Below, in pieces: positions 1 through 10,900 of a stretch of 64,000 nucleotides of DNA; positions within the stretch are counted from its first letter, which is position 1; each line of letters begins with the position of its first letter. The notes under the pieces are model-generated. The model searched no databases. It was given only the letters and a program-made list of their open reading frames with translations, and was not told where the DNA came from. The stretch covers positions 1,011,893 through 1,075,892 of the forward strand of contig RPFO01000072.1 in assembly GCA_009746045.1 (NCBI GenBank), read 5' to 3'. The DNA comes from Mesostigma viride (Eukaryota > Streptophyta > Mesostigmatophyceae > Mesostigmatales > Mesostigmataceae). A program made the position numbers and the translations under genes.

Positions 1-1040
1 CAGTGGCCTAGGGCCAGCGTAGGCCACCTCACTTGGTATGAGCAAAGTCGGGTACCCCCGCACCTCTCGTGCCCTCGCCAGCTCCGTCACATCGCCCGGC
101 TCCATGGTTGCGTACACGACACCTTGCCCGTAGGTGGACGCGTCAGATGCAACCACCTCACGGGCCAAAGGTGCGCTTCGGTCAACCCTTAGCATGGGAG
201 CCAAGGCCAGGGCACACTCTAACTCCTCCCGCACCCCGGCCCACAGCACCCAGGATCGCTGCCCCCACCCTTGCAGGCTGATGAATTTGAAACATTGCTG
301 CCAAATGGACAAGCAGCTGCGGCTTAACATCTGCAGCCACAACCACCGCCCCAAGACGGCAGCCAGCCCCTCGGCCGTAGCTCGGCCTCGAGTGAGTATA
401 GCCTGCGTGTGGGCGATCACAAGGTTGAGCTGCTTGACCGTTGGTTCCAGCACGCCGTTCCGTCGGTGCACCACCCCTAGGGCTTCTAGCTCGTCCCCTT
501 CCAGGCTCGCCATCTTAGTCTTCTCCTTAGACGGCACAAGGTTGTTAGGGAGGTAGCCTTCCTCAATAGCGCGCGTGATGAGCTGGTTCACCGCCTCGCA
601 GGTCCGCCCGTTGCTGGCCACCAAGTCATCAATGGTGATGGACAGCATGGGGGCAGGGGGGTTTTCCAGGTCAATCTGAAGCTCCCCGGCGCGCTCCTCC
701 TTGTACTCGATGGCCAAGCGCAGTGGCTGGCCACACTCGTCGCGCACCAAGGTGAGCTCACCTGCGCTTGAGAGGTAGTTGACCTGGCGCCTCGGATCCA
801 GGGCACCGGTCATGTAGAGCACCATCTCATGGATGGCCTCCCCCAGCGCCACCGCATGGGAATGTCCCATGGCCAGCACCTTGAGCACGGGCCACACCTT
901 CCGCCTGGGCCCTGCCAGACCTACGCTAGTCGACCACACACTAGGAAGCCCTTGGTAGTCCCACCACCACTCGGGCACCTCGATGGAATAGTAGTATGAC
1001 ACGAGGTCGCTCTTGGCGCAGTAGCACCAGCCTTGATGTA
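1..1040 (-). pseudogene. RT palm and RNase H (continuation of the element, frame-broken)
   Basis: After a single-base frame break near 1,020-1,040 the minus strand continues the RT: a WWWDYQ stretch, ALDPRRQ, the catalytic triplet ITIDD (IDD at about 624-632), a VHRRNGVLEPT thumb-like stretch, then the RNase H start with VVASDAST (first catalytic Asp near 142-150) and YGQG. The same blocks occur in the element at 12.8-14.6 kb (TIDDLH, MTDASTEGAG). The domain is cut by the window start. Whether the frame break is a mutation or an assembly indel cannot be told. Confidence 0.75.
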
Positions 1041-2831
1041 GACCTCCACGAGGATGCCCAGGTGGGGTAGCAGGATCTTGGGGGGGTCCACCCACAGCAG
1101 GTTGCCCAGCTTCCTGTTGACGATGAACCGAAGCTCACCCACCCCCTTGGCCACTCCAAAGCAGCCATCCACCCACTTGGGCCGCCTCTCCCGGAACGCC
1201 ACCATGCCCACGCCCGCTGCCCGGCTCATGAGCTTGCCCCATTCATCCATGGAGCATCCCCGGCTGGGCTTGGGCACATTCCAATACTTTGCGCTCGCCA
1301 CGACCGCTGGCTTGATGCAGTTCTCTTCGCTGGCATATATCTCCCGCCAGCTCGGCCGCATAGCCAACAGGTCGAGCAGCCGTGCCTTCCCCGCCACCTC
1401 CGCCTTTGGTAGACTCACCGCGTCCGCGCGCAGTTGTTCATACTTATTCTGCTTCCCATATATTGCATCAGCACCTTCTTGCTCCTGGCCTGTCGCAACG
1501 CCCCCTACGCGGCGACTGTGCCAGGTGCAGTGCCTCTTGACCCTCGCAAGGGCCTCCTCCCTCCCCTTAGAGCACGCCCCTCTAGGGTTAGGAGGAGGGT
1601 CTTGCCCCCCTCCCCACAGCCAATTAAGCCAACGCACTACCTTGCATTGCAGTGTGTACTCGCGGTGGCGGCGCGTGGCACGCTGTCGCCGGCGTGCCGA
1701 TCTCACCCTGCCCCACGCGGTGTACGCTGGCCTAAGTGGGTATGGCAGCGGGAAAAGGGAGCGGTCCCGCTGGGATTCTATTTCCCTACTTGTTGAGCCT
1801 TGCTGAGCTTGTCCAAGAGGATGGCAGTTTGGAGAGCTGCCTTGACAGCCGGGGTGGCTGACAGTGCAGCCTCCTCCCCCAATGGCAGGAGGTGGCTGGC
1901 CACCTTCCACCCCCCCCTCCTTGCCCTCCACCTGCAGCAAGGCCGCCACCACCCTCATTAGGTACTCCATGCCCACAAGCTCCCCGGCTGCTGAGCCCAG
2001 CTCCTTGAGAAGGGTGTCCATGGCCAATGCAATGTTCATGACAATTTTCCTGTTCTCCATGTTCCGCCAATTTCCAGGCTTTACCGTCATGACCCACGAC
2101 CGGATTCCCATCCCATTGTCGCTGGCGTCCTCCAACACCCCCGGCAGCACCCGCTCCGAAACCCGATATTTCACGCTCTTGGCTCGGCTTGGCAGCGCCA
2201 CCCCTTTCGAGGCCTTGAAGTGGCTTCCCGCCCCCTCCATTCCTCCCAGCGCTGCCTTCAAACCTTGCATGAATTTCTCGGCTGCGACCTCCCCCTCCTC
2301 GTCCTCCTCGTCGTCCTGATTTTCGGTTTCCGGAGGTGCCCCAACGAATGTCGCCAACCTCGCCCTCATTTCCTTTCCGACAGCCCCCCCACCTGCCGAA
2401 ACCTTGGCCGCGCCTTTCGGCTTGGCCATTTTTCGCTGCGCAGGTGTCGTTGGTGGCAGCGCCTGATCCTCCTCCTCGTCCGCCGCGAGATCTGCCACGG
2501 CCAGCAGTTTTGCCACCAACGTTCCGTTTGGGTCACGTGCGTCCAACACGTCGCCAACATCAACGTGATCGGCCAGCAACTGCACGACAGACTTCAGCTG
2601 GCTCGAGCTCCACGAGCTGGCGTCCGTCACCCAGTCCTCGGCACCGAAGACCTGCTCGACTGCCCCCACCGCCTCTGCGGGGCTGATGCACTTGGCGAGC
2701 AGAGTGGCGAGCTGCTTCTTTTTGGCGCTGAAGGCGACTGGCGCGTGACTGGCGGCAGCAGCCCGCGGTGTGGGCGTCCCGTCCTCCCCGCGCGCTGCCT
2801 GCCCTCCTGTAGCTTTGCGCCCCTTCGGCAT
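921..2831 (-). CDS. Gag-like protein continuing into N-terminal RT of a DIRS/PAT-type element
   Basis: One 636-codon reading frame starts with MPKGRK at 2,831. Residues about 1-150 are low-complexity Ala/Lys/Glu-rich. Residues about 205-300 hold the Gag block shared with the element at 11.5-12.1 kb (SWVMTVKPGNWR, ALAMDTLLKELG, EYLMRVV). Residues about 320-470 are Arg/Gly-rich and probably a linker. From about residue 480 the RT begins (ENCIKPAVV, RFIVNRKLGNLLWVDPP, LPHLG). The last ~40 residues leave the RT frame because of the break near 1,030. Gag and RT are thus in one frame here but separated by stops in the 10.7-16.2 kb relative. Expected role: nucleocapsid formation and reverse transcription. 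Confidence 0.7.
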   Translation of the reverse strand: MPKGRKATGGQAARGEDGTPTPRAAAASHAPVAFSAKKKQLATLLAKCISPAEAVGAVEQVFGAEDWVTDASSWSSSQLKSVVQLLADHVDVGDVLDARDPNGTLVAKLLAVADLAADEEEDQALPPTTPAQRKMAKPKGAAKVSAGGGAVGKEMRARLATFVGAPPETENQDDEEDEEGEVAAEKFMQGLKAALGGMEGAGSHFKASKGVALPSRAKSVKYRVSERVLPGVLEDASDNGMGIRSWVMTVKPGNWRNMENRKIVMNIALAMDTLLKELGSAAGELVGMEYLMRVVAALLQVEGKEGGVEGGQPPPAIGGGGCTVSHPGCQGSSPNCHPLGQAQQGSTSREIESQRDRSLFPLPYPLRPAYTAWGRVRSARRRQRATRRHREYTLQCKVVRWLNWLWGGGQDPPPNPRGACSKGREEALARVKRHCTWHSRRVGGVATGQEQEGADAIYGKQNKYEQLRADAVSLPKAEVAGKARLLDLLAMRPSWREIYASEENCIKPAVVASAKYWNVPKPSRGCSMDEWGKLMSRAAGVGMVAFRERRPKWVDGCFGVAKGVGELRFIVNRKLGNLLWVDPPKILLPHLGILVEVYIKAGATAPRATSCHTTIPSRCPSGGGTTKGFLVCGRLA

Positions 2832-4002
2832 TGCTGCTCAGGGCCAAAAATGGCTCCGACAGTACAGGTTCGTCAAACCAGAGGTTCGCTTCCCCTGGCT
2901 TGCTGTCGCCGCCCTCGTGAAAAGAAAAGAGGCCGACCTTAGCTAGGTGGGTTTGTTTTTGTCCTTTTTTGCGTGTCATGCGGCCTTGGCCCGGACGGCA
3001 TTTTTTCGCCACGCAAATGTTGCGTCTGAACAAATGACGCAATGTGGCGTTCTAATTGCCGGCAGCTTACGTAAGGCTGCCGGGGCTATTAGGTCACATA
3101 TTGCGTGAGAGAAAGAATCTAGATCTAGTTCATCACTACGCCATGAGCCAGGAAACCTAGACAGTGGCAGGTTTATATCTCAACGTAGCTCCTGCCACCT
3201 GGCCAAGAAAAACTGGCCAAAGTTTTGGCCACGACTGATCCCGATCAGGCCGCCCCGGCCTCAAAAGGTATGTCACGTGAACCCAATAACCTAGCTATAG
3301 CGGCTACCCTTCCATCTCACTATAAAGAAACTATGTTCAGAGAACCACGATAAGTTTCGGGTTTGAGACCGGAACTGTATGTTTGCGTGGAATAGGAAGT
3401 AGGCAAGCGAGTAGCATCATTTGTCGCCGGCACAGCTATCAACAATAGGCAATATGCATATACAAGTATGGGCATATTGTATGTTCTGACTAGGAATTAA
3501 TACGCACATACAAGTATGGGCATATTGTATGTTCTGAATAGGAATTAATACGCACATACAAGTATGGGCATATTGTATGTTCTGAATAGGAATGGCTGAA
3601 TTATGGACAAGCTGCCATGATGGCATGCAGTATATAAGCTCGAGATTTGTACATCTAATAATGAAATGGTTATCCATCGCTTTGTTTATCAGACATGGGT
3701 TTCTCTTTTCTAGTTTTCCCATTGGACGCCAGTTGTCCCTATAAACTTATTATATATTATTACTAACAATAGTAAGTTGATCAATATCTCCTGTTCCGCA
3801 ACTGCCATGCGACGATGTCTCCACAATGACCTTCCCACATTGAACACTGCCATGCAAACATGACCCTAACGGCCCACCATGCCATGACGGTAGGGGCAGG
3901 GTGGAGTAGTATTTTGCATGGTCGCCTATTCTTCAGGCGAATCATCATCCCCTAGTTGCATGGATGAGCACAGATCCATATCTGCATGATCTGTGATTCC
4001 AC
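2832..4002. other. Non-coding stretch between the retroelement and the first TRP exon
   Basis: No supported gene. It probably holds the 5' leader and terminal repeat of the minus-strand retroelement and, further right, flanking or intronic DNA of the channel gene. A short hairpin (CGGCAGC, TTACGTAA core, GCTGCCG) lies at about 3,059-3,082. A three-copy 48-bp repeat lies at 3,455-3,597. Confidence 0.5.
3455..3597. repeat. 48-bp tandem repeat, 3 copies
   Basis: Three near-identical copies of a 48-bp AT-rich unit containing ACAAGTATGGGCATATTGTA; the phase-marking TATGGG recurs at 3,467, 3,515 and 3,563. No unique spacers separate the copies. Confidence 0.9.
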
Positions 4003-4969
4003 ATGAACGAACCCGCCCCGTCGGTTGTGTGCAAATCCGTTCAGGCATCCCTGGAGCTGGCCACCCGCGTCCCCTGGAGCCGCACCGACGCCCGCCCGGT
4101 CCAGCACCGCTTCCTCCTCGACCTCGACAACCGCTCGCCCACGACCACGCTTCGCCCCGTGCACCTGGCATCCGGCACCTGTGCTACCCCCCTGGCCGAC
4201 CGAACCCTCATCCCCCCAGGGTTGTCAGCAGAGCAGGCGCTCCATTGCCTGCTGAACGGCCGCCCTTCCCTCGTGGCCGCCGGGTTGGATTTCGGGGAGG
4301 ACGTGGTGGGGCTGCACCCCTCGGTGATTGAGGTGACAGGTGGCAGCGTCGTGGCTGTACTCCCCGCGGCACCGCCTGCCGAGGTCGCAGATGCGAGCCC
4401 GGTGACACGACTGGCACCGCGTGCCGGCTCCCATGTGTCGAGGTTGGGTGCCTCACGTGATGCTGCCGGGAATGGGCCGGCAGCGGCCACGGGAGCGGCA
4501 GCTGCTGAGAAGCTGGGTGCCAGCCGGGCAGTAGCAGGAAGAGCAGCCACAGGGGACTCTGCATCAGAGAGGGTAGCTGGGGAAAGGGCAGCCGTGACGG
4601 TAGCTGTTGCAGCTAGACGGGCCGCCACAAGTAAGGGATCTGGTGTGCCTTCAGGGGCAATGTCGACAACAGGGGTAACCAGGTCCGTGAAGGCCCGCAC
4701 GACCAGCGGTCCCGCATTCATGGCCGACGAGACAACCCCCTCCCTCCCTGACAGCTTGCCCCCCGACAGCCGCTACTTCATCGTCGTGGCGGTAGACAGC
4801 AACGCCACCGTTGCACAGGTAAGCGTGCCGGCTGGTGCGTGCACCGACACGGCGTACAACGACAACGAGGGGGGCAGCGTCACCTTGTCGCGGCGGCCGA
4901 GTGAGGCACCGGACGCAACCACAGCGATGGGGCATGCGGTGTCGGGCCTCGCCGTGGCATCAATAGCAG
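4003..4969 (+). CDS. TRP-like gene, exon 1 in window (extracellular region)
   Basis: Open from an ATG at 4,003, with an in-frame stop at about 3,994. An alternative start is a splice acceptor near 4,040 (TCCGTTCAG). It encodes an Ala/Val/Thr-rich, probably extracellular segment ending in VSGLAVASIAG. The donor is AGCAG|GTAATT at 4,970 in phase 1, which pairs with the phase of the exon at 7,506 (split Gly codon). Earlier exons may exist left of here. I recognise no domain in this segment. Confidence 0.6.
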
Positions 4970-7900
4970 GTAATTCTAGCGTCGCATATTCATTCTATTG
5001 TGGCATCGATAGCAGGTAAAGCATTATTATCTGTAGCAGGTGAAACACTATAATGTATAGCAGGTGAGACACTGCAACATATAGCAGGTAAAACAGAATG
5101 TGTAGCAGGTAATATTCATAGTATACCCGCTTCTGATATGCATGTTGTAAAACACTTTAATAATGCACCCCGCGCCAATCGTTCCCTGAAGACGGCAATC
5201 TGCAGAATAAAAAGACGGGCAGCGTAATGAGAGCGCAAAGGTTGCACGAGCATGCGAGGAACAGTCACTATAGCATAGACTGGATAGTGTACGACAAGCT
5301 ACTACTATATACATCCTTCAGCTCTGGCTGACTCTTGGTAGACATTGCCTTTTCTATGTGCAAGTTATCATCTTAAATGAACATATAGTAGTATGTTCAC
5401 ACAGCATGAGAGAGGCAAAGCACAATTCAGGGACGTGCAAATAGCCATGGGGACCGACAACATTATCAATCAATACATATCAAAGCGACTACCAGCGCAG
5501 GCTAGAAATCTGGAGAATCCGGACCATGGTAGCTCGAGCCTGCGGTCGTCGTATCCGAGTGTGTCGCGTCGTGCCGAAAGATGGAGATGAATGGAGATGG
5601 AAATGTGTAGCCGTTTTCGTTAAACATTATGGCTGGCTAACGTGTAAACTGAGACCTAGACGGTGTGTCAGGAAACATCCCAAACGCATGATCAGTGCGT
5701 GTGTTTCAACTGGCCAGGTACCATGGTAGTAAGCGCCTCTGCGGCAATTGCCAACCCGTTCATCAGGGAGCTATGAGGAATCACCCTATACAGACGAAAA
5801 TCCATACCCCATGAGGAATCACCCTCTATGGAGATGAGCACCATCACTAGGTCACATTAGTCACTACGTTAGCCATGCCATTATGTGAAACGTCCAAGAA
5901 ACCTGCACATCGTGTGAACACAATTATTGCATCACGTAGAAACGACCAAACGTGAGCATCAGGTTCCAGCGCGGAGCAGAGAATCTGCTAAAAAACACTT
6001 TCGAAAAGATCTTCGTGCGGACGGCGCAGCGGCTGGAAGCAGCGACGTCCGTGCAGACGTAAAACAAGCCTCAGATGCTCGTAGCTACTACTGGATCCAA
6101 ACGGGACAGGACCTGTTGGTAGAGCTTGTGCCAGGGAAAAGCATGGAACAAATGTGGGCGACGTTTCAGAAAACAACGAACTTGACTCATCATGGTGTAA
6201 CGGTCATATTCTTTGACAAGCAAACGATGCAGAAGTTCAACGAGGGCTGTAATAAAATCAACCCGACGGGAACACAGACGGGAAAAACAATGTAATTGGC
6301 TGATAACAACACCGTATTTCGCAGTATGTGAGAGAAGGCTGTGGATATCAGGATAGCGAATAGATGGGATTTGCTTGTACTTGGGATCAGTGCGCTTATC
6401 AAAGATAGCAGTACGCCAACCCTTCTTGTTATGCGTAATGTTAAGATCAAGATAATTGCAACTAGTATCCTCAGAGGTGAGCTTCAAGGTAAGGGACGCT
6501 TGAGGGTAAATGCCAGGCAAACCAGTTTCTTTATACAAATGGGCTTCAAAATCAAGGTTGTCAAAGACGAGGATGCCATCAATGTAGCGACATGTGTGAA
6601 CAAAACGCTTGATGAGAGCATCATCATTCGAGGTAATAAGACTTTCCATGAACTCAAGCTCATAGGTGTACAGATACAAGTTTGCGAGGAGCCCCGCACA
6701 GTTAGTGCCCATGGGGATGCCAATAGCTTGTTGATGTACATCACCAGTAAAACAAATGAAGGTGTTGTCGACAAGGTAATCGATCCAGCGAATAAGGGTA
6801 GCATCCTCAATAACGTAATTGTGAGCATTCCGCACAACGTTACGAGCCCCCTGCCCGGAAAGCCAGGTGGCTAAGTCCTTGGTCCGAGACACCTGCACGT
6901 GCAGGTGGTGGCGGCCGTGAGGCTTACGGGCAAACAAACGAGTGATAAGACCAGCTAAGCGTAATTTCAGATCATGGAGGTCTAGTGTGGTATAAAGAGT
7001 GGTAAAATCATAGGTTTCTGTGATCATAGGTATACGCTTTTGTGCTGATGTCTTGGAGCGGCTAAAAGCCTGCAGGCGCTGCCACACTTGAACAAGTCGA
7101 TTACGATCCAACTACCAACACATTCAACAGCAGCAGCCGTCAAAACATCCACCCACAATATATGTGTTAAAAAATATAATTACTTACAGCAGAGTGAAAT
7201 CACCCAAACCAAAGCAAACGCCAAGCTATAAACCTATATACAGAGCCATGTCATATATGTGTGTGTGTGTGTGCACAGCATGTGAGAGAGGTAAGCGCAC
7301 TTTAGGACGTGCAAAGAACCATGATATACTGTAGTACCTATGCTAGCCTAGTGTTGAATAAGATGACCTACCCACCCAACCCATTACCCAACGAATAAGA
7401 CGACCTACCCACCCAACCCATTACCAAACCCACAACCTCCTCTGATGCTTTCACTTTTGCTATACTATCCCCAACATTTCTCGTTTCCCTGACAAACCCT
7501 CCCAGGTGTCACTGCCGGAGCCGCCATGGGGGCGGTTAGCGCTGGCACCGCCCCCAACGCCGCCGCTGCTTCTGCCTCCCTCCCCGGTGTGGGTGGCCTC
7601 CTCCTCTCCATGCTCAGCCAGCTGCAGCTATCCTCCATGATGGCCGACATTGAGCGCGGCAACAGTGACGTCACGCGTCTGCCTGCGCGCTTCGTCGCCG
7701 TTGTCAAAGGGTTCCGATGGACCAACTTCCGCCTGGGGCGTCCCTGGAGCGACTGCGAGAGCAGCCAGGAGCAGCTCTCCCAGGAACAGCTGTTCAACTC
7801 CCCCCCTCGACTGATCAAGGGGACCTGGTACACGCCCGTGTCCGATGGCAGCGGACAGGACTCAGGAGGAGTGGGACAAGGGGAAGGGCAGCAAGGTGGG

Positions 7901-10900
7901 GGGAACATCTTGCTGTTCCTAAAGGAGCGCAACGGTGTGCTGGGCAAGGCACCCGCGCAGGTCACGCGCCCCCACCAAGACTCCCTGGTCGACATCCTGC
8001 TCCAGGAGGGCGACAAGTGTCGCTACGAGATGCTGAGCGAAGTGCTGTTATGGGCAGCCGTCCTGCTGGCAGCATCGCTGCTGCTGCACGGCGCCGCGTG
8101 CTTGGCGTGGCGCGCCAAGAAGGGGCCGGGGATGCCGTATCCGACCATTCTGCAGCCTCCTCGCGTGGAGGTGGGTGGGACATGTTTAGCTTACTACAGT
8201 AGTACAAAGTACAAGTAACCCGAGTGAGCTACTGTAAGGAGCCGAGCATCCAGAAACGCTGTCAATTCTATTGTTATCAAGATATAGCCATCTACCATTG
8301 TCTGTCACGGCATGGTATCTATCAAACTGTACCTACCGTCCATTATCTGTCACCGCATAACGTCACACTCATTCCTCCACCATTGCTACTATAGCGGTGT
8401 ATCCATCTGGCTGCTGACACATGGCCTCCAGGGTTGATTGGATAGCCTGATTCCCGACTGATGTAAGTACTGACAGTCGTCGTGATGACCAATTGATGGT
8501 CACACAGTGCTGACATCGTGACTAGTCATGATGACTAATTGATGGCACACATAAGCGTATGATGATGGTCACACAGAATGAGATCGCTCACATATGCCAT
8601 ATCGTGATGATGGTCACATCGTATTACGATGGCCACATAGATGCCGTTGCCTCACTGATACCCCTCTGCAGATAGGGCCGTGCTCGCAAACTTGGGCAGT
8701 CGTACCACTATACGGCGGGCAACACACCTCATCCACACAGAGTGACGGGCTTGATTACGCGCCCACACACGGTAACGATGGTCGCATTTGCAACTTCATT
8801 ACGGTGTACTGGTTGCGTGTACTTCATTAAGGTGAACTTCATTATTTCGGTGAACTTCATCACGGTGTGCTTCATCACGGTGTACCACTGCTTCATCACG
8901 GTGTGCTTCATTACGATGTACTTAGTACGGTACTAAGGTACGACCTAATCCCCTGGCAAGCGCACGATGTCATCCCCAGCAGATCGTCGTTTTGCTCTCC
9001 ACCCTACATGATCCCTCCCGCCGCTAAAGAGTCGTGTATTTGTATTGCTAATGAATCACCTCTCTCCCCCGCAGATCGTCGTCGTCCTCCTCAGCATCCC
9101 CGCGCTCTCCCAGGCGTCCGGCCTGGTCATGTCCGAGGGCACCGTGCTGGGCCTCATCCTCGGCTCCATCATCATGACCTTCTGCCTGCTGCTCTTCACG
9201 ATGGTATTCACCTGGCTGTGGGTGCTGCGCCGTGTGGTCGGGGGCCGGCCACTAGGGGCGGCGATTGACACCCGCCACCCGCCACGTGTCGCGTTCACCC
9301 TCTCGTTCCTCGATAAGGACGCAGTCTGTAGCCGGTCTGAGTGGCGGCGCGCCTGGGCCTGCGCGTCGCGGTGGATCGCAGGACGAGATGTCAAGGGGCA
9401 GTGGCAAGACGTGCCGCTTGCGAACAACAACAATGACAACAATGATAAGGGTACTGATAAGGGTACTAGTAGCAAGTCAAAGGATGTCCCAGCCACCAAC
9501 AAGTCGGGTATTGACACAGCCAGCGAGCGCAACAATCGATCGGAAGAGGCTGCACGAGGCCAAGCAGAAGCCCACCCAGACCTCTGTCCAGAAACCAAGG
9601 CCTCCCCAGGGGACGGGGTGGCGCGGTCGCCAGTGCCAGTGGACACAGACATGGTCAAGGTCGACATCCACGTCAGCCAGCCTGATGCGGCCACCGCGGG
9701 CATCCCCAATGCACGTGACGGGGCAGTTCCAGCGAACGGGAGCAGCCGCGCGGCTCACGAGAAGGAACAGCCAGTGGACCGTGGACGCACCCAGGGGTCA
9801 TTGCCGCTAAGGGTCGAGTCCCCCGCAGCGATGAACGACAAGGCGGAGGGTACTTCTGCCGACAAGCCGCCTGCAAAGCGGGGCCGCTTCTGGCGCACGC
9901 ACCCGCTGTGGGCCCCTGACGGTCACTTCAACCAGTGGGTGGCGGCGTTTGGAATCGTACGTGCCCCCTGTGCAACTCGATGGAATGGTACTTTGTCTAC
10001 AGTATTATGCGCCGTACTGCTTTCTCTGGTTGTTGCTTTTCTGAACAGCTGGCGGCCCTTCCGGTGGCAGTGATCATCTGACCTGCAATCTGCGTGCTTG
10101 TCTCTCATGGTTGTGGGTATTCCTGGTGCGATTGTCTATACTAATTAGAACTAGAGAGCGGTATTGCCTTTGACTTCCTTATTCCAACTTGTTTCAACTT
10201 TGCTTTTTCCTCTTAAGCTACTAGCCGGCGCCAAATTACTTGCTCTATAGGTGCAGCGGACATGTTTGACTGCTGTTTCACTCTTGCCGTGATTTCGCGT
10301 CCGCCTTTGCGAAGTACCACAACTAGTTACTACCAGTCTTTCATCATAGTGTGATTCGCGCAAGAGACTATGCATGTCCCAGTATCGTTTGCTGCATCTT
10401 TGTGGTAGTCGGACCCCGTTATAAGTGCCTGCAGCTCATGACAATTGTGTTTATCAACAACACACAAATGCTACTATGTCATGATAAACAGTTGGGTGTA
10501 GATCAACATAACTGTTTAACCTTATTATTATTGTGTGTGTGTTTATCAATAGAGCATGTGTATAATATCGTCATGATAAAAAATCGTGAGTAGAACAGCA
10601 ACCTGGCACCGCGCAGAAACTGACGTCAGAATTAACGATGCCCGCAAGCACGGCTACAGACAAACTGCGTGCGGGCGTGCGTGTCTACATGTGTGCGTGC
10701 GTGCATGTATGTGTGCTTGTGTGTTTGTGAGCTACAGCTCGTATTATTTTATGCTACGTGGTGCGTTAGGGTCAGGGTACATGCCGCTAGATTTTAGAAA
10801 AAAATTGAAAAAAATATATTTCTGGCACTTGTCACCCCCCTCCCCCTTGTTGGGGAGGTTTACCTACAAAGAGGGAGGGGGATGGCGGCCATGCTACCTG

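Larger units (their letters stand above)
1..2831 (-). mobile_element. DIRS/PAT-type tyrosine-recombinase retrotransposon, Gag-RT-RNase H portion
   Basis: The minus strand reads Gag, reverse transcriptase and the start of RNase H in that order, then leaves the window. Gag and RT align by eye with those of the complete element at 10,724-16,242 (shared Gag block ALAMDTLLKELG versus FALDTLIEELG; RT block LPHLG), so this is a relative of it. The recombinase and terminal repeats would lie left of position 1 and cannot be checked. No second copy of a terminal repeat was found inside the window, so the 5' boundary above 2,831 is undefined. Confidence 0.8.

Noticed and set aside
3455-3597. Possible CRISPR-like repeat
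   Set aside because: Three tandem 48-bp units without spacers.
4041-4721. 226-codon minus-strand frame opposite TRP exon 1
   Set aside because: GC-rich shadow frame; the plus-strand frame joins in phase with the next exon.
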